From NCBI GenBank assembly GCA_018057705.1, contig JAGPDF010000046.1, positions 1-37,075 on the forward strand: a stretch of 37,075 nucleotides of DNA, read 5' to 3'. The notes beneath the pieces were generated by a model that worked only from the letters and a program-made list of their open reading frames with translations, did not search any database and was not told the origin of the DNA. The position numbers were made by a program, and so were the translations under genes. This DNA comes from Thermoanaerobaculia bacterium. GTDB taxonomy: Bacteria; Acidobacteriota; Thermoanaerobaculia; Multivoradales; JAGPDF01. This document shows positions 7,532 through 16,071 of this stretch, piece by piece; the stretch's first letter is position 1; the number at the start of each line of letters is the position of its first letter.

Positions 7532-9709
7532 CTAGGGCTTCGCCTGGCTCACTCGCACCCGGACATCCACCGCTTTCGACGCGCCGGGCTCGCCGGGCTG
7601 CGCCGCCGGTGCAGCCGGTGCCGCGAGAAAGGGATTGATGTCGAGCTCGACGATCTCGGGGAAGTTCTGGACCAGCCAGGCGAGCTTCAGCAGCACCGTC
7701 TCGAGGAGCGCGATGTCCGAGGGGGCGTCGCCGCGCACCCCTTCGAGGAGCTTCACGCCGCGGATGCGGCCGACCATCTCTCGCGCCTCCGAGGGGGCGA
7801 GTGGGGTGACGCCGAAGACGACGTCGCGGAAGACCTCGACGTACTTGCCGCCGAGGCCGAACATCAGCACGGGGCCGAAACGGGGGTCGGTGGAGATGCC
7901 GAAGATCGTCTCGTGCCCGCTCCGGGCCATCTCCTGCACGAAGAATCCGGTGAGGGCGAGGCCCGCGGCGGCGAAGCGATGCGCGAGCGCGTCGCAGGCC
8001 CGGGCGAGCTCGGCCTCGCTCGCGAGGTCGAGCTCGATCGCCTTCGCCTCGCTCTTGTGGACGAGGCCGGGCGAGATCGCCTTCACCACCACCGGGTAGC
8101 CGATCCGCCGCGCGGCGGCGAGCGCTTCGGTGCGGTCGGCCGCGACCTCCCACCTGGCGACCGGGATGCCCAGAGCCTCGAGCAGGCGAAAGGCGTCGTC
8201 GGTGGCGAGGTAGCCGTCGTCGCCGGGCCGTGCGAGCGCCCCGGCGATCCTCTTCCTGTCGAAGTCGAAATCGGGCAGCGCCTCGTGCTCCGGCCGCCGG
8301 CGCCATTCGCCGTAGCGCACGAGCTGCGCCAGTGCGAGGGCCGCGGACTCGGGGAAGCGATAGACCGGCGGCAGGTGGTGGGCGCTCTTCAGCCCTTCGT
8401 AGAACGACTCGACCGCCATCATCACCGCCAGCACCGGCTTGCCGCAGACCGCCGGCGCGAGCTCCCCGCCCGGTCCTGCGTTTGTCTCCGATGCCGCCGC
8501 CCTTGCCGCCCGCCCGACCGCTTCGAGCACATCGCGCGGGTCGCCCAGGAGCGGCGTCACGTTGACGACGATCGCCGCGTCGACTCCCGGGTCGGCGAGC
8601 ACCGCAGCGACGGTGCGCTCGTACTGCGCGGCGGTGGCCGAGGCGATCATGTCGACGGGATTGCCGAGCGAGGCGGCCGACGGCAGGAAGCTCGCGAGGT
8701 GGGCGCGCGTCGCGGGGGAGAGCTCGGCCATCTCGAGCTCGAGGTTGACGCAGGCGTCGGTCGCCATGATCCCCGGCCCGCCCGCGTTGGTGACGATCGC
8801 CACCCGCGGGCCAGCGGGCAGCGGGCATCGGTCGAGGGCGCGCGCGACGTCGAAGAGCTCGCCGATGGTGTCGGCCCGCAGCACCCCGCACTGGTCGAGG
8901 AAGGCCGAGACGGTGACATCGGTGCCGGCCATCGCGCCGGTATGGCTCGAGGCGGCGCGCGCTCCCTCGGCGGTGCGCCCGGACTTGACGATCAGGATCG
9001 GCTTCTTCCGCGTCACCCGCTTCGCGATCTCGGTGAAGCGGCGCGGGTTGCCGAACGACTCGAGGTACATGCACATGACCTTCGTCGCCGGGTCGTTCTC
9101 CCAGTACTCGACGAGGTCGTTGCCGGAGACGTCGGCCTTGTTGCCCATCGAGACGAACTGGGTCAATCCGATACCCAGTTGCGCGGCGACGTTGAGGATG
9201 GCGACGCCCAGCGCCCCCGACTGGCTGACGAAGCCGACCGAACCGGCGACCGCCGGCGTGGGCGAGAAGGTCGCATTCAGCGACACCGCGGCATCCGTGT
9301 TGATCACCCCCATGCAGTTGGGCCCGACCATGCGCGCGCCGGCGGCGCGGATGGTGGCGCGCAGCTTCGCCTCGAGCGCCCGGCCCTCTTCTCCGGTCTC
9401 GCCATAGCCGGCCGTGATCACCACGAAGGCGCGCACGCCGAGGGCGATCGCCTCTTCGACGACCCCCTGCACGAGCGCCCGCGGCACGGTGATGACGGCG
9501 AGGTCGATGGCGTCCGGAATGGCGGCGAGGGTCGGATAGCACTTGAGCGAATGGATCGCCGCCGCCTTGGGATTCACCGGGTAGATCGCGCCGGTGAACT
9601 GCGCCTCGATCATGTTGTGGACGATCGACCAGCCGATCGAGTCGCGGGAGCGCGACGCGCCGACGACGGCGACGGTCCTGGGAGAGAAAACGGTATCGAG
9701 AGCGTGCAT
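7532..9709 (-). CDS. ADP-forming acyl-CoA synthetase (acetate--CoA ligase type), fused alpha and beta parts
   Basis: This 725-residue cytoplasmic enzyme of the NDP-forming acyl-CoA synthetase family interconverts an acyl-CoA, ADP and phosphate with free acid, CoA and ATP. Residues 1-135 are a CoA-binding Rossmann domain (VAVVGASRSRDSIGWSIVHNM; MVGPNCMGVIN). Residues about 145-285 are a succinyl-CoA-synthetase-like domain (VGFVSQSGALGVAI) with the phosphohistidine candidate His256 in SSHTGAMAG. Residues about 490-705 form an ATP-grasp domain (GYPVVVKAISPGLVHKSEA; ELDINPF near the end). The order is the single-chain fusion seen in many bacteria, and the length fits. There is no GNAT domain, so it is not the Pat acetyltransferase. 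GGAG lies 7 bases before the ATG. The start is 21 bases from the lipid-kinase stop, suggesting cotranscription. The substrate (acetate or another short acid) cannot be told from sequence. Confidence 0.92.
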   Translation of the reverse strand: MHALDTVFSPRTVAVVGASRSRDSIGWSIVHNMIEAQFTGAIYPVNPKAAAIHSLKCYPTLAAIPDAIDLAVITVPRALVQGVVEEAIALGVRAFVVITAGYGETGEEGRALEAKLRATIRAAGARMVGPNCMGVINTDAAVSLNATFSPTPAVAGSVGFVSQSGALGVAILNVAAQLGIGLTQFVSMGNKADVSGNDLVEYWENDPATKVMCMYLESFGNPRRFTEIAKRVTRKKPILIVKSGRTAEGARAASSHTGAMAGTDVTVSAFLDQCGVLRADTIGELFDVARALDRCPLPAGPRVAIVTNAGGPGIMATDACVNLELEMAELSPATRAHLASFLPSAASLGNPVDMIASATAAQYERTVAAVLADPGVDAAIVVNVTPLLGDPRDVLEAVGRAARAAASETNAGPGGELAPAVCGKPVLAVMMAVESFYEGLKSAHHLPPVYRFPESAALALAQLVRYGEWRRRPEHEALPDFDFDRKRIAGALARPGDDGYLATDDAFRLLEALGIPVARWEVAADRTEALAAARRIGYPVVVKAISPGLVHKSEAKAIELDLASEAELARACDALAHRFAAAGLALTGFFVQEMARSGHETIFGISTDPRFGPVLMFGLGGKYVEVFRDVVFGVTPLAPSEAREMVGRIRGVKLLEGVRGDAPSDIALLETVLLKLAWLVQNFPEIVELDINPFLAAPAAPAAQPGEPGASKAVDVRVRVSQAKP

Positions 9710-9730
9710 GGGATCTCCGGAAGGTGAAGC

Positions 9731-10615
9731 TCAGCTGCGCGGGGCGAGGATCTGGATCTGCTCCGGCGCGAGCACGATGTTGAGTGGCGCCGCGGCGACG
9801 AAGGCGTCGCCGTCGGCCTGGAGCTGCAACGAAGCCGGCGCGACAATGCGCAGGCTCGTGAAGGAGCGCACCTCGACATCGCTGCGCTCGAGGTGGCGGC
9901 CGCGCGCGAGGGCGAGAACGAAGGCGACGGCATCACGTCGCCGGCGCCCGTGAAACAGCAGGAGCTCGAGCTTGCGGTCATAGCCGGAAGCGCCGGGGAC
10001 GATGGTGAACTGTCCCGCGTACTGCGGCAGATTGGCGACGACGAAGCCGGTCGCCTCGACGACACCCAAAGCGTCACCATCGATCTCGAGCGCGAAACGA
10101 GGAAACCGATAGCGGAGCCACTCACGGATGCCGGCGATCGCCACCGCCCCTTTACCGAGCAGTTTCTTGGTGCCGAGATCCACGTGCGCCATGACCTCGG
10201 CGTCGAGCCCGCCGGAAAGCTGCATCAGGAAGGGCTCGCCGTTCGACTGCCCGAGATCCAGCAGGGTGGGCTCGGCGGTGAGCAGGGCGCGCGCCGCGGC
10301 GACCGGGTCTGCCGGCAGGCCGAGCGCACCGGCGACGACGTTGGTCGTGCCGCCGGGCAACGCGCCCACCGCCACATCGCTGCCGGCGAGGACGCTCGCC
10401 GCGACGCGCAGGGTCCCGTCGCCGCCGAGGACGAAGAAGACGTCGACCCGCTCGGCGAGGGCCCGGCGAGCGACCTCGCGGCAGTGGTCGGGCCCCGAGG
10501 TCGGCTCGAGCTCGAGGTCGAAGCCGCTTTCGAGGGTCCGGCGGATCTCGGGCAGCGCCCGCCGTGCCCGCCGCTGCCCGGCGCGGGGGTTCCAGATGAG
10601 AACGGCGCGGCGCAC
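9731..10615 (-). CDS. Diacylglycerol/sphingosine-kinase-like lipid kinase (DagK/YegS family)
   Basis: The 294-residue product has the usual family length. The N-terminal nucleotide-binding domain shows NPRAG (9-13), GGDGT (64-68, ATP phosphate binding) and GALPGGTTNVVAGALGL (84-100), the family's LPxGTxN segment. The C-terminal beta-sandwich carries a SGGLDAEVM segment (about 154-162). It probably phosphorylates a lipid such as diacylglycerol at the inner membrane face; the exact substrate is unknown. The start is GTG at 10615. A TAGAAT hexamer lies exactly 6 bases before it and there is no properly spaced ribosome site, so a leaderless message is likely. It is followed 21 bases later by the acyl-CoA synthetase gene. 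Confidence 0.9.
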   Translation of the reverse strand: MRRAVLIWNPRAGQRRARRALPEIRRTLESGFDLELEPTSGPDHCREVARRALAERVDVFFVLGGDGTLRVAASVLAGSDVAVGALPGGTTNVVAGALGLPADPVAAARALLTAEPTLLDLGQSNGEPFLMQLSGGLDAEVMAHVDLGTKKLLGKGAVAIAGIREWLRYRFPRFALEIDGDALGVVEATGFVVANLPQYAGQFTIVPGASGYDRKLELLLFHGRRRRDAVAFVLALARGRHLERSDVEVRSFTSLRIVAPASLQLQADGDAFVAAAPLNIVLAPEQIQILAPRS

Positions 10616-10621
10616 TCCGGG

Positions 10622-10627
10622 ATTCTA
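10622..10627 (-). promoter_or_regulatory. Candidate leaderless -10 of the lipid-kinase gene
   Basis: TAGAAT on the leftward strand, followed by 6 bases and then the GTG start at 10615. This is the spacing that puts the transcription start on or next to the start codon. The same hexamer and spacing occur before ruvB. Confidence 0.5.
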
Positions 10628-10665
10628 CGGTGCGGGCACGCGGCCCTCCCCGCCCACGCAGGCGG

Positions 10666-13600
10666 CTACTGCGGGAAGGAGGAGAGGTCGCCGAAGCTCA
10701 TGAATCGGCCGAGGGGGCTGGAGTAGATCTGTCGCACGCCAGTCAGGGTGTCGCTCACGGTCAACTCCAGCTCCAGGTTCCCCAGCGCTCCGGCGAAAAC
10801 CCAGAAGTGGCCGTTGCTCCCGGCACCGTCGAGGATCTTCACCACCAGCTCGGGATTGTCCGCTGCGAAGAACCGGAACGAGCCGGTGTCGGCAGAGAGC
10901 TCACGCGCATAGCCCGTGCCCGCGCGGCCCGCAAAGTCGCGCCAATCGACCTCGACAGCGAAGCGTCCGTCGGCGAGACAGAGGCGCGTCGAAGAAGGGG
11001 CGCAGGTGCCCGGCGCGGCCGGCGCGTCGGCGGAGAAACGGCGGAGCGACCGCAGCCACGACGCGGTCGTGGACTCCAGTCCGGCCGCCTCGGCGGAAGG
11101 GAGCGAGCGGACGTCGCCCAGACTCGTGAAACGTCCGAGCGGATTGGCGTAGTCGGCGTGCGCGCCGGTCGCGACGTCGAAGAGCGTCAGCGACGTCTCG
11201 AGATTCGACAGGGCGGCGAGGTAGGTCCAGAAAAAGCCGTTGACCGGGCCGCCATCGAAGACCTTGCCGACGAGCTCGAGGTTCTCCGGCGCGAAGAACC
11301 AGAAGGCCGCCGCACCCGGAATCGCGTCGCTCGCCTGGCCCACGCCCTGGCGATCGGCGAAATCGCGCCAGCCGGCGAGCCAGCGGAACCGCCCGTCGCC
11401 CGTGCAGGCGAGGTCGGTCGCGGCCGGGCACGGAAATGCCGTCGGCGCGTCTGCCGCCCAGAGCTCGACGCCGCTCAGGCTGTCGTCGGCAGAGAAGAAG
11501 AGCCGATCGCCGAGAACCGCGAAGCCGCCCGGCCCGGAGCCGAGCGCGCCTGGGCGCAGGTCTGCCGCCCGCGACGTCGAGCCGCGAGTACCGAAGGTCT
11601 GCCAGAGCTCGGCGCCCGCCTCGTCGTCGGTCGCGGAGAACAGAATCCGATCGCGAAAGAAGGTGAAATCGATCGCACCCTGGCCGGTCACTCCGTCCGC
11701 CGGTGGGTAGAGCGCGAACGTTCCCGCCTGCGTTCCATCGCTGCGCCAGAGCTCGGCGGGGAGTTCGGCGCGCCCGGCGATGAAGTAGAGGCCGAGCGGC
11801 GTCGCGCGCGCCGACAGGGAATAGCCGGATCGGCCTGCCGGCAGGCGTGCTGCGATCTCGGTCCCCGCAGGAGTGCCGTCCGTGCTCCAGAGCTCGGTCT
11901 GGCCGGCGGCGCCGGAGGCGAGGAGAAAGAACAGGCGATCCCGATAGGCCGCGAAGGCGAGAGCATCGACATAGCCCGCGGTGGAGGGCCACGCAGCGAT
12001 GCTCCCGGTTCCGCCGGCGGTGCCGTTGGTCGCCCAGAGCTCGACGGTCTCCGCCGTGGAGAGGAAGAACAGGTTTCGTGTGCCGATCTGCGCCCGCGAC
12101 CGGAAGTTGCTGGTCGATTCGGGCGGCAGCGCCGCGAGTCGTGACAGGCCCTCGCCGGCGCGAGAGATGCGCCAGAGCTCGGAGAGACTCTCCTCGGTGG
12201 AGACGAAATAGAGCCAGCGCTCGTCGGCGAGGGAGAGCTCTGCAGAGGCGAGCTCCACCGGCAGGGTGAAGAGCGGCTGAGTTGCAGCCGTTCGCTCGTC
12301 GAACGCCCAAAGCTCCTCAGTCGCCGTCCAGAAGAGCTCGGGGCCCTGCGCGAGATAGGAGCCCGAGAGGCCGCGGGCGAGTGGTCGGATGCTCTCGGAA
12401 TCGGCGAGGCAGAGGTCGAAGCCATCGCTGAAGATGTAGCTTCGAGTCCAGTAGATCGACCTCTCTCCGAGACGCGGAAAGTCGAGGTAGGGCGAGGAGT
12501 ACCCGAGATAGCAGCCACCCGCTTCCTCGCCCTGCGGCACCAGTCGGGTGCCCTCCGGCGTACCATCGGACCAGAAGAGCTCGGCGATACCGCTGGCAGG
12601 CTCTGTCGCGGCGATGAACATCCCGTCCGCAACCACCGCCGCGACGCTCGCCTGCGAGCTCCAGGGCTCGTGACCGAGATCGGCGACCACCGCAGAGTGC
12701 GAACCGTCGAGCGCCGCCGAGCAGAGCTCCACGCCCGACATTCCGACCGACGCGGCGAAATAGAGCCGGTCGGGCAGCTGAAGCAGGGGAATGTCCTCGG
12801 GGTAAGAGGTGAGCCCGTATGGGAGCGGGAGATCCGTCAGGCGAACGACCCGGGAGGGAGGCGAAAACGAGTAGAGCTGCAGATCGTGCGCCTCGGACCA
12901 GGCAGAGAACAGGAAAAGTCCCTCGAGATCGCGAATCCGGCCAGGAACGGAGCTGCAGGTGCCGGGACAGAGATCGAAGACCGTCCGCTCGCCGGTCAGC
13001 GCGTCGCGCGCCGCGAGCTCCCTGCCGAGAAGCTCGTTTCTCACCGGATAGACGACCGTGCTGCCGACCGCGCGCACAAAAGGTTGGTTGGAGTCCCAGC
13101 ACTCGTGGGAGCAGGCGATCTCGACGGCTTCGGGTGGACCCGTTCCGCTCATTCGGAGCTTCTTCACCACCCAGCTGTCGCCCTGGTACTCGCCATAGAA
13201 GAGCTCGTCGCCGACCGCTGCGCTCAGATGGGAATCGAGCAGCGGGATACCGCCGGCCGAGCGCAGGACGGTTCCGCTTGCCGTCCCGTCCGTCGACCAG
13301 AGCTGCGTGCTGACACCCTCTTCCACCACCGAGAAGACTGCGGGGGCGCCGACCTGGACGGCCCCCTGATCCGTGAGGCGCAGGTCGTCCTCGTTCTGGA
13401 AGAGGAGTTCAGGCCGGCCTGCGCTGTCGACGCTCCAGAGCTCGTACTGGAACGGGTCACCCGGTCTGTTCCCGAGGACATAGACAGGGACTCCCGGACT
13501 GACTCGGCGGATGTCGAGTGGAAAGCTCTCGAGCTTCCGGGTTCCGCCGCGGGTCCCGTCGGTGCGCCAGACTTCCGTCAGGCCGCCCGCAAGACCCCCG

Positions 13601-14268
13601 ACAATGAGGAGACGGTCCGACCCGACTCCACGCAGCGATATGCCAGCGAATCCGCCCACGGCAAAGCTCGTCAGCGAGAAGGTCCCGCCAACCGTCCCAT
13701 CCGATCGCCAGAGTTCCGTCGAGTCCGGACCTTTGTCCATCAGGAAGAGGACCGCACCGTCGTCGAGGGGGAGCGCCGGAGGGTCGCCGGGAAAGCGCCA
13801 GAATTCGGTCGGTTGGTTGCCTTCGGGGATGTCGAAGAGGTGCTGCGTCGTAGCGAGCGAGCCGGCGGTGACCCAGACGGCGCGCGGCGCGGGGGATGTG
13901 CCCGGGAGAGCGAACTGATCGCCGGTGGCGAAGAGCAGGAACTCCCCGGATGCGGCGAAGCCGTAAGGGTCGCCGTCGCACTCTCCCGGACAGAGGTCGG
14001 CCAGGAGCTGGGGTACCTCGCTTCCCGTCGGAATCACCCAGGCCTCGCGCCCGAGCTCCCAGGTCCGGGCCGAAAACCAGGTTCCCTCCGGCAGCTGCAC
14101 CAGGTTGCGCGGATCGCTGTCGGCCTGGCCGTTCTCGCCGGGGGCGAAGTCCCGAAAGAGATGCGGCTGCAGGTCGTCCGCGCGGAGCGCTGGCGAACTG
14201 GAAGTGAACGAGATGACGATGCAGAACGCGAGAACGGGGCCGAGCTTCGTGGCTGTCCGCGCGCGCAT
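10666..14268 (-). CDS. Secreted 1200-residue ELWxxDGT-repeat protein with tandem C-terminal WRDF domains
   Basis: Residues 1-30 are a signal peptide (LGPVLAFCIVISFTSSSPALRA). Most of the chain is about twelve repeats centred on ELWRSDGTxGGT, such as ELWSTDGTPAGT and EVWRTDGTRGGT. These repeats are typical of beta-propeller-like exported proteins and include several decayed copies (ELWAFDERTAATQ, ELWRISRAGEG). The C-terminus has two copies of a domain of about 110 residues at 947-1058 and 1089-1200, sharing WRDF, a middle with FFAxxNxEL, and NPLGRF/SPLGRF near the end. This domain has no family name that I know. The ATG lies 2 bases after the ruvB stop (TAGCCATG) with no ribosome site of its own, so translation is probably coupled to ruvB. 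No catalytic motif is seen. A cell-surface or secreted role is inferred; the function is unknown. Confidence 0.85.
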   Translation of the reverse strand: MRARTATKLGPVLAFCIVISFTSSSPALRADDLQPHLFRDFAPGENGQADSDPRNLVQLPEGTWFSARTWELGREAWVIPTGSEVPQLLADLCPGECDGDPYGFAASGEFLLFATGDQFALPGTSPAPRAVWVTAGSLATTQHLFDIPEGNQPTEFWRFPGDPPALPLDDGAVLFLMDKGPDSTELWRSDGTVGGTFSLTSFAVGGFAGISLRGVGSDRLLIVGGLAGGLTEVWRTDGTRGGTRKLESFPLDIRRVSPGVPVYVLGNRPGDPFQYELWSVDSAGRPELLFQNEDDLRLTDQGAVQVGAPAVFSVVEEGVSTQLWSTDGTASGTVLRSAGGIPLLDSHLSAAVGDELFYGEYQGDSWVVKKLRMSGTGPPEAVEIACSHECWDSNQPFVRAVGSTVVYPVRNELLGRELAARDALTGERTVFDLCPGTCSSVPGRIRDLEGLFLFSAWSEAHDLQLYSFSPPSRVVRLTDLPLPYGLTSYPEDIPLLQLPDRLYFAASVGMSGVELCSAALDGSHSAVVADLGHEPWSSQASVAAVVADGMFIAATEPASGIAELFWSDGTPEGTRLVPQGEEAGGCYLGYSSPYLDFPRLGERSIYWTRSYIFSDGFDLCLADSESIRPLARGLSGSYLAQGPELFWTATEELWAFDERTAATQPLFTLPVELASAELSLADERWLYFVSTEESLSELWRISRAGEGLSRLAALPPESTSNFRSRAQIGTRNLFFLSTAETVELWATNGTAGGTGSIAAWPSTAGYVDALAFAAYRDRLFFLLASGAAGQTELWSTDGTPAGTEIAARLPAGRSGYSLSARATPLGLYFIAGRAELPAELWRSDGTQAGTFALYPPADGVTGQGAIDFTFFRDRILFSATDDEAGAELWQTFGTRGSTSRAADLRPGALGSGPGGFAVLGDRLFFSADDSLSGVELWAADAPTAFPCPAATDLACTGDGRFRWLAGWRDFADRQGVGQASDAIPGAAAFWFFAPENLELVGKVFDGGPVNGFFWTYLAALSNLETSLTLFDVATGAHADYANPLGRFTSLGDVRSLPSAEAAGLESTTASWLRSLRRFSADAPAAPGTCAPSSTRLCLADGRFAVEVDWRDFAGRAGTGYARELSADTGSFRFFAADNPELVVKILDGAGSNGHFWVFAGALGNLELELTVSDTLTGVRQIYSSPLGRFMSFGDLSSFPQ

Positions 14269-14270
14269 GG

Positions 14271-15335
14271 CTACTCGGGATCGAACAGGGTACCGGAAGG
14301 GGTGTATGGCGCCGCCGGCGGAGGGTAACCCAGATGCTGGTAGGCGCGCTGGGTGGCGACGCGGCCGCGGGGAGTGCGCTGCAGGAAGCCCTCCTGCAGC
14401 AGGTACGGCTCGTAGAGGTCCTCGATCGTGCCGCGGTCTTCGCCCACGGCGGCGGCGATCGCCTGGATCCCCGCCGGGCCACCGCCGTAGACCTCGATCA
14501 GCACCGAGAGGATCCGGCGGTCGAGCTCGTCGAAGCCGAAGTCGTCGACTTCGAGGAGGGCGAGTGCCTTCTTCGCCATCGCGAGATCGATCCCCGGTTT
14601 GTGGGCGTCCACCTGCGCGAAGTCGCGCACCCTCCGCAGCAGCCGGTTGGCGATGCGCGGCGTGCCGCGGCTCCGGCGCGCGAGCTCGTCGAGGCCGGCG
14701 GCGTCGGAGGCGATCCCGAGGAGCTCGGCGGAGCGTTTGGCGATCCGCGCCAGCTGCTCTGGAGGATAGAAATCCAACCGGTGGACGATGCCGAAACGGG
14801 CGCGTAGCGGCGACGAGATGAGCCCCGCCCGCGTCGTCGCGCCGACCAGCGTGAAGCGCGGCAGATCGATCTGGACGATCCTCGCTGCCGGACCCTGGCC
14901 GATGACGAGGTCGAGCTTGAAGTCCTCGAGGGCCGGGTAGAGGATCTCTTCGACCGCCGGCCCGAGGCGGTGGATCTCGTCGACGAAGAGCACGTCCCCA
15001 GGCTGCAGATTGGTGAGAATCGCCGCGAGGTCTCCCGCCCGCTCGAGCACCGGCCCGGCGGTCGTCCGCAGCGGCGCATCCATCTCCTTGGCCAGGATAT
15101 GCGCCAGCGTCGTCTTGCCGAGTCCGGGAGGCCCGAAGAGCAGCACGTGGTCCAGAGGCTCGCCACGCTCCCGCGCCGCCCGGATGAAGACCTTCAAGTT
15201 CTCGACGATCCGGTCCTGCCCGACATACTCCGTCAACTGCCGCGGCCGGAGCGTCTGCTCCACCGAAGCCTCGCTTCCCAGGAAGCTACCCTCGAGCTCC
15301 CCGGACAGTATGCGATCGGACGGTGACGGCGGCAT
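14271..15335 (-). CDS. ruvB: Holliday junction branch-migration helicase RuvB
   Basis: The 354-residue product matches RuvB throughout. It is the hexameric AAA+ motor that, with RuvA, drives branch migration of Holliday junctions in recombination repair. Visible elements are the [11 protein letters not shown] entry, Walker A GPPGLGKT (68-75), Walker B DEIH (119-122), the sensor segment VGATTRAG with the following LRARFG arginine region, and the C-terminal winged helix ([28 protein letters not shown]). The length is close to the usual 330-350 residues with a short N-terminal extension. The ATG at 15335 has no ribosome site but TAGAAT lies exactly 6 bases before it, so the message may be leaderless. 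ruvA and ruvC are not next to it. The gene is divergent from the DUF4160 gene and overlaps closely with a secreted repeat-protein gene downstream. Confidence 0.98.
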   Translation of the reverse strand: MPPSPSDRILSGELEGSFLGSEASVEQTLRPRQLTEYVGQDRIVENLKVFIRAARERGEPLDHVLLFGPPGLGKTTLAHILAKEMDAPLRTTAGPVLERAGDLAAILTNLQPGDVLFVDEIHRLGPAVEEILYPALEDFKLDLVIGQGPAARIVQIDLPRFTLVGATTRAGLISSPLRARFGIVHRLDFYPPEQLARIAKRSAELLGIASDAAGLDELARRSRGTPRIANRLLRRVRDFAQVDAHKPGIDLAMAKKALALLEVDDFGFDELDRRILSVLIEVYGGGPAGIQAIAAAVGEDRGTIEDLYEPYLLQEGFLQRTPRGRVATQRAYQHLGYPPPAAPYTPSGTLFDPE

Positions 15336-15341
15336 GGGGGC

Positions 15342-15347
15342 ATTCTA
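15342..15347 (-). promoter_or_regulatory. Candidate leaderless -10 of ruvB
   Basis: TAGAAT on the leftward strand, then 6 bases, then the ruvB ATG. No ribosome site can fit between them. No -35 match is visible 17 bases upstream. Confidence 0.5.
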
Positions 15348-15387
15348 GACCCGCCGAGCGCGCAGCGGGCGGGGGTCGGCGCCTTGG

Positions 15388-15393
15388 TATTGT
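15388..15393 (+). promoter_or_regulatory. Candidate leaderless -10 of the DUF4160 gene
   Basis: TATTGT followed by exactly 6 bases and the ATG at 15400. The 64-base divergent region therefore appears to hold two opposed leaderless promoters, this one and that of ruvB. Confidence 0.45.
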
Positions 15394-15399
15394 GGTCAC

Positions 15400-15639
15400 A
15401 TGTCTCCGACGGTGAAGAGGGTCGGGCCCTATCGATTCTTCTTCTATGGCAACGAGGGCTTCGAACCGCCTCATATCCATGTCCGTCGGGAGAGGATGCT
15501 GGCGAAGTTCTGGCTCGGGCGGATCGAGCTCGCGAGTTCGACGGGCTTTCGCCCCCATGAGCTGTTCGAGATTCAACGGCTCGTCGAGGGCAACGCGACA
15601 GAATTCGAGGGGGCGTGGCATGAGTTCTTCGGCACCTGA
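15400..15639 (+). CDS. DUF4160 protein, first gene of a DUF4160/DUF2442 pair
   Basis: The 79-residue product matches the DUF4160 pattern: MSPTV start, YRFFFYGNEG, an HIHV motif (PPHIHVRRE, about 25-33), AKFWL and a C-terminal EFEGAWHEFF. The length is normal. DUF4160 genes often sit beside DUF2442 genes, and the pair has been suspected of being a toxin-antitoxin-like module; no biochemical role is established that I know of. The next gene starts inside this one's 3' end (20-base overlap), so they are one transcript. The ATG has no ribosome site but has TATTGT 6 bases upstream. Confidence 0.85.
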   Translation: MSPTVKRVGPYRFFFYGNEGFEPPHIHVRRERMLAKFWLGRIELASSTGFRPHELFEIQRLVEGNATEFEGAWHEFFGT

Positions 15640-15895
15640 ATTGCGGCCACTGGCGCGAAATGTGTCGGTGACTGAAGACGAGCTCACCGTGGAGCTGGCC
15701 GATGGGCGCCGGATTTCGGCGCCGTTGGTCTGGTTCCCGCGCCTGCTCGCCGCCGACGCGGCCGAGCGGCAGAACTGGGAGCTGCTGGGCGACGGAGAGG
15801 GCATCCACTGGCCGGCCGTGGATGAGGATCTGAGCGTCGCTGGCCTTCTGGCCGGCGCGCGCAGCCAATCGCGCCCGTTGCGAAGAGCGGGCTGA
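15620..15895 (+). CDS. DUF2442 protein, partner of DUF4160
   Basis: The 91-residue product has the DUF2442 signature: ELTVELADGRRISAPLVWFPRL (about 22-43 region), a run with ERQNWELLGDGEGIHWP, and DEDLSVAGLLAG near the end. The start ATG at 15620 lies within the DUF4160 gene and is preceded by GAGGGGG at good spacing, indicating coupled expression. In the family the domain is small, mixed alpha/beta and of unknown function, often coded beside DUF4160. In a toxin-antitoxin reading one of the two would neutralise the other, but sequence alone does not say which. A Ser/Arg tail after LLAGARS is longer than needed for the domain. Confidence 0.85.
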   Translation: MSSSAPELRPLARNVSVTEDELTVELADGRRISAPLVWFPRLLAADAAERQNWELLGDGEGIHWPAVDEDLSVAGLLAGARSQSRPLRRAG

Positions 15896-15910
15896 CGATC
15901 TGGCCGCCTT

Positions 15911-16045
15911 GTGGCCCCCCGCGACTTCATTCGCAAGTGGAAGGCTGCGACGCTCAAGGAACGCTCGGCGGCGCAGGAGCATCTTCTCGACCTCTGCGAG
16001 CTGGTGATGCACGAGAAGCCGGCGGCGCGTCTTGAGCACGCCTAG
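15911..16045 (+). pseudogene. Remnant of an MmeI-like DNA methyltransferase N-terminus
   Basis: A GTG-started frame of 44 codons reads RDFIRKWKAATLKERSAAQ followed by EHLLDLCELV, then ends after an unrelated tail at TAG 16043-16045. The first about 32 residues match the start of large class I adenine DNA methyltransferases of the MmeI-like type (pattern xxFIxKWxxxxLKERSxxQEHFxDLC). Those enzymes are hundreds of residues longer, so this is a truncated relic and not a working enzyme. It follows the DUF2442 gene by 15 bases. The similarity to the known family is from memory and has not been aligned here. Confidence 0.6.
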
Positions 16046-16071
16046 AAACCAGGCTCCCGAGACTTCCCGCC

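Noticed and set aside
7532-9709. Pat-type protein acetyltransferase
   Set aside because: The chain has the CoA-binding, ligase-CoA and ATP-grasp parts but no GNAT domain at the C-terminus.
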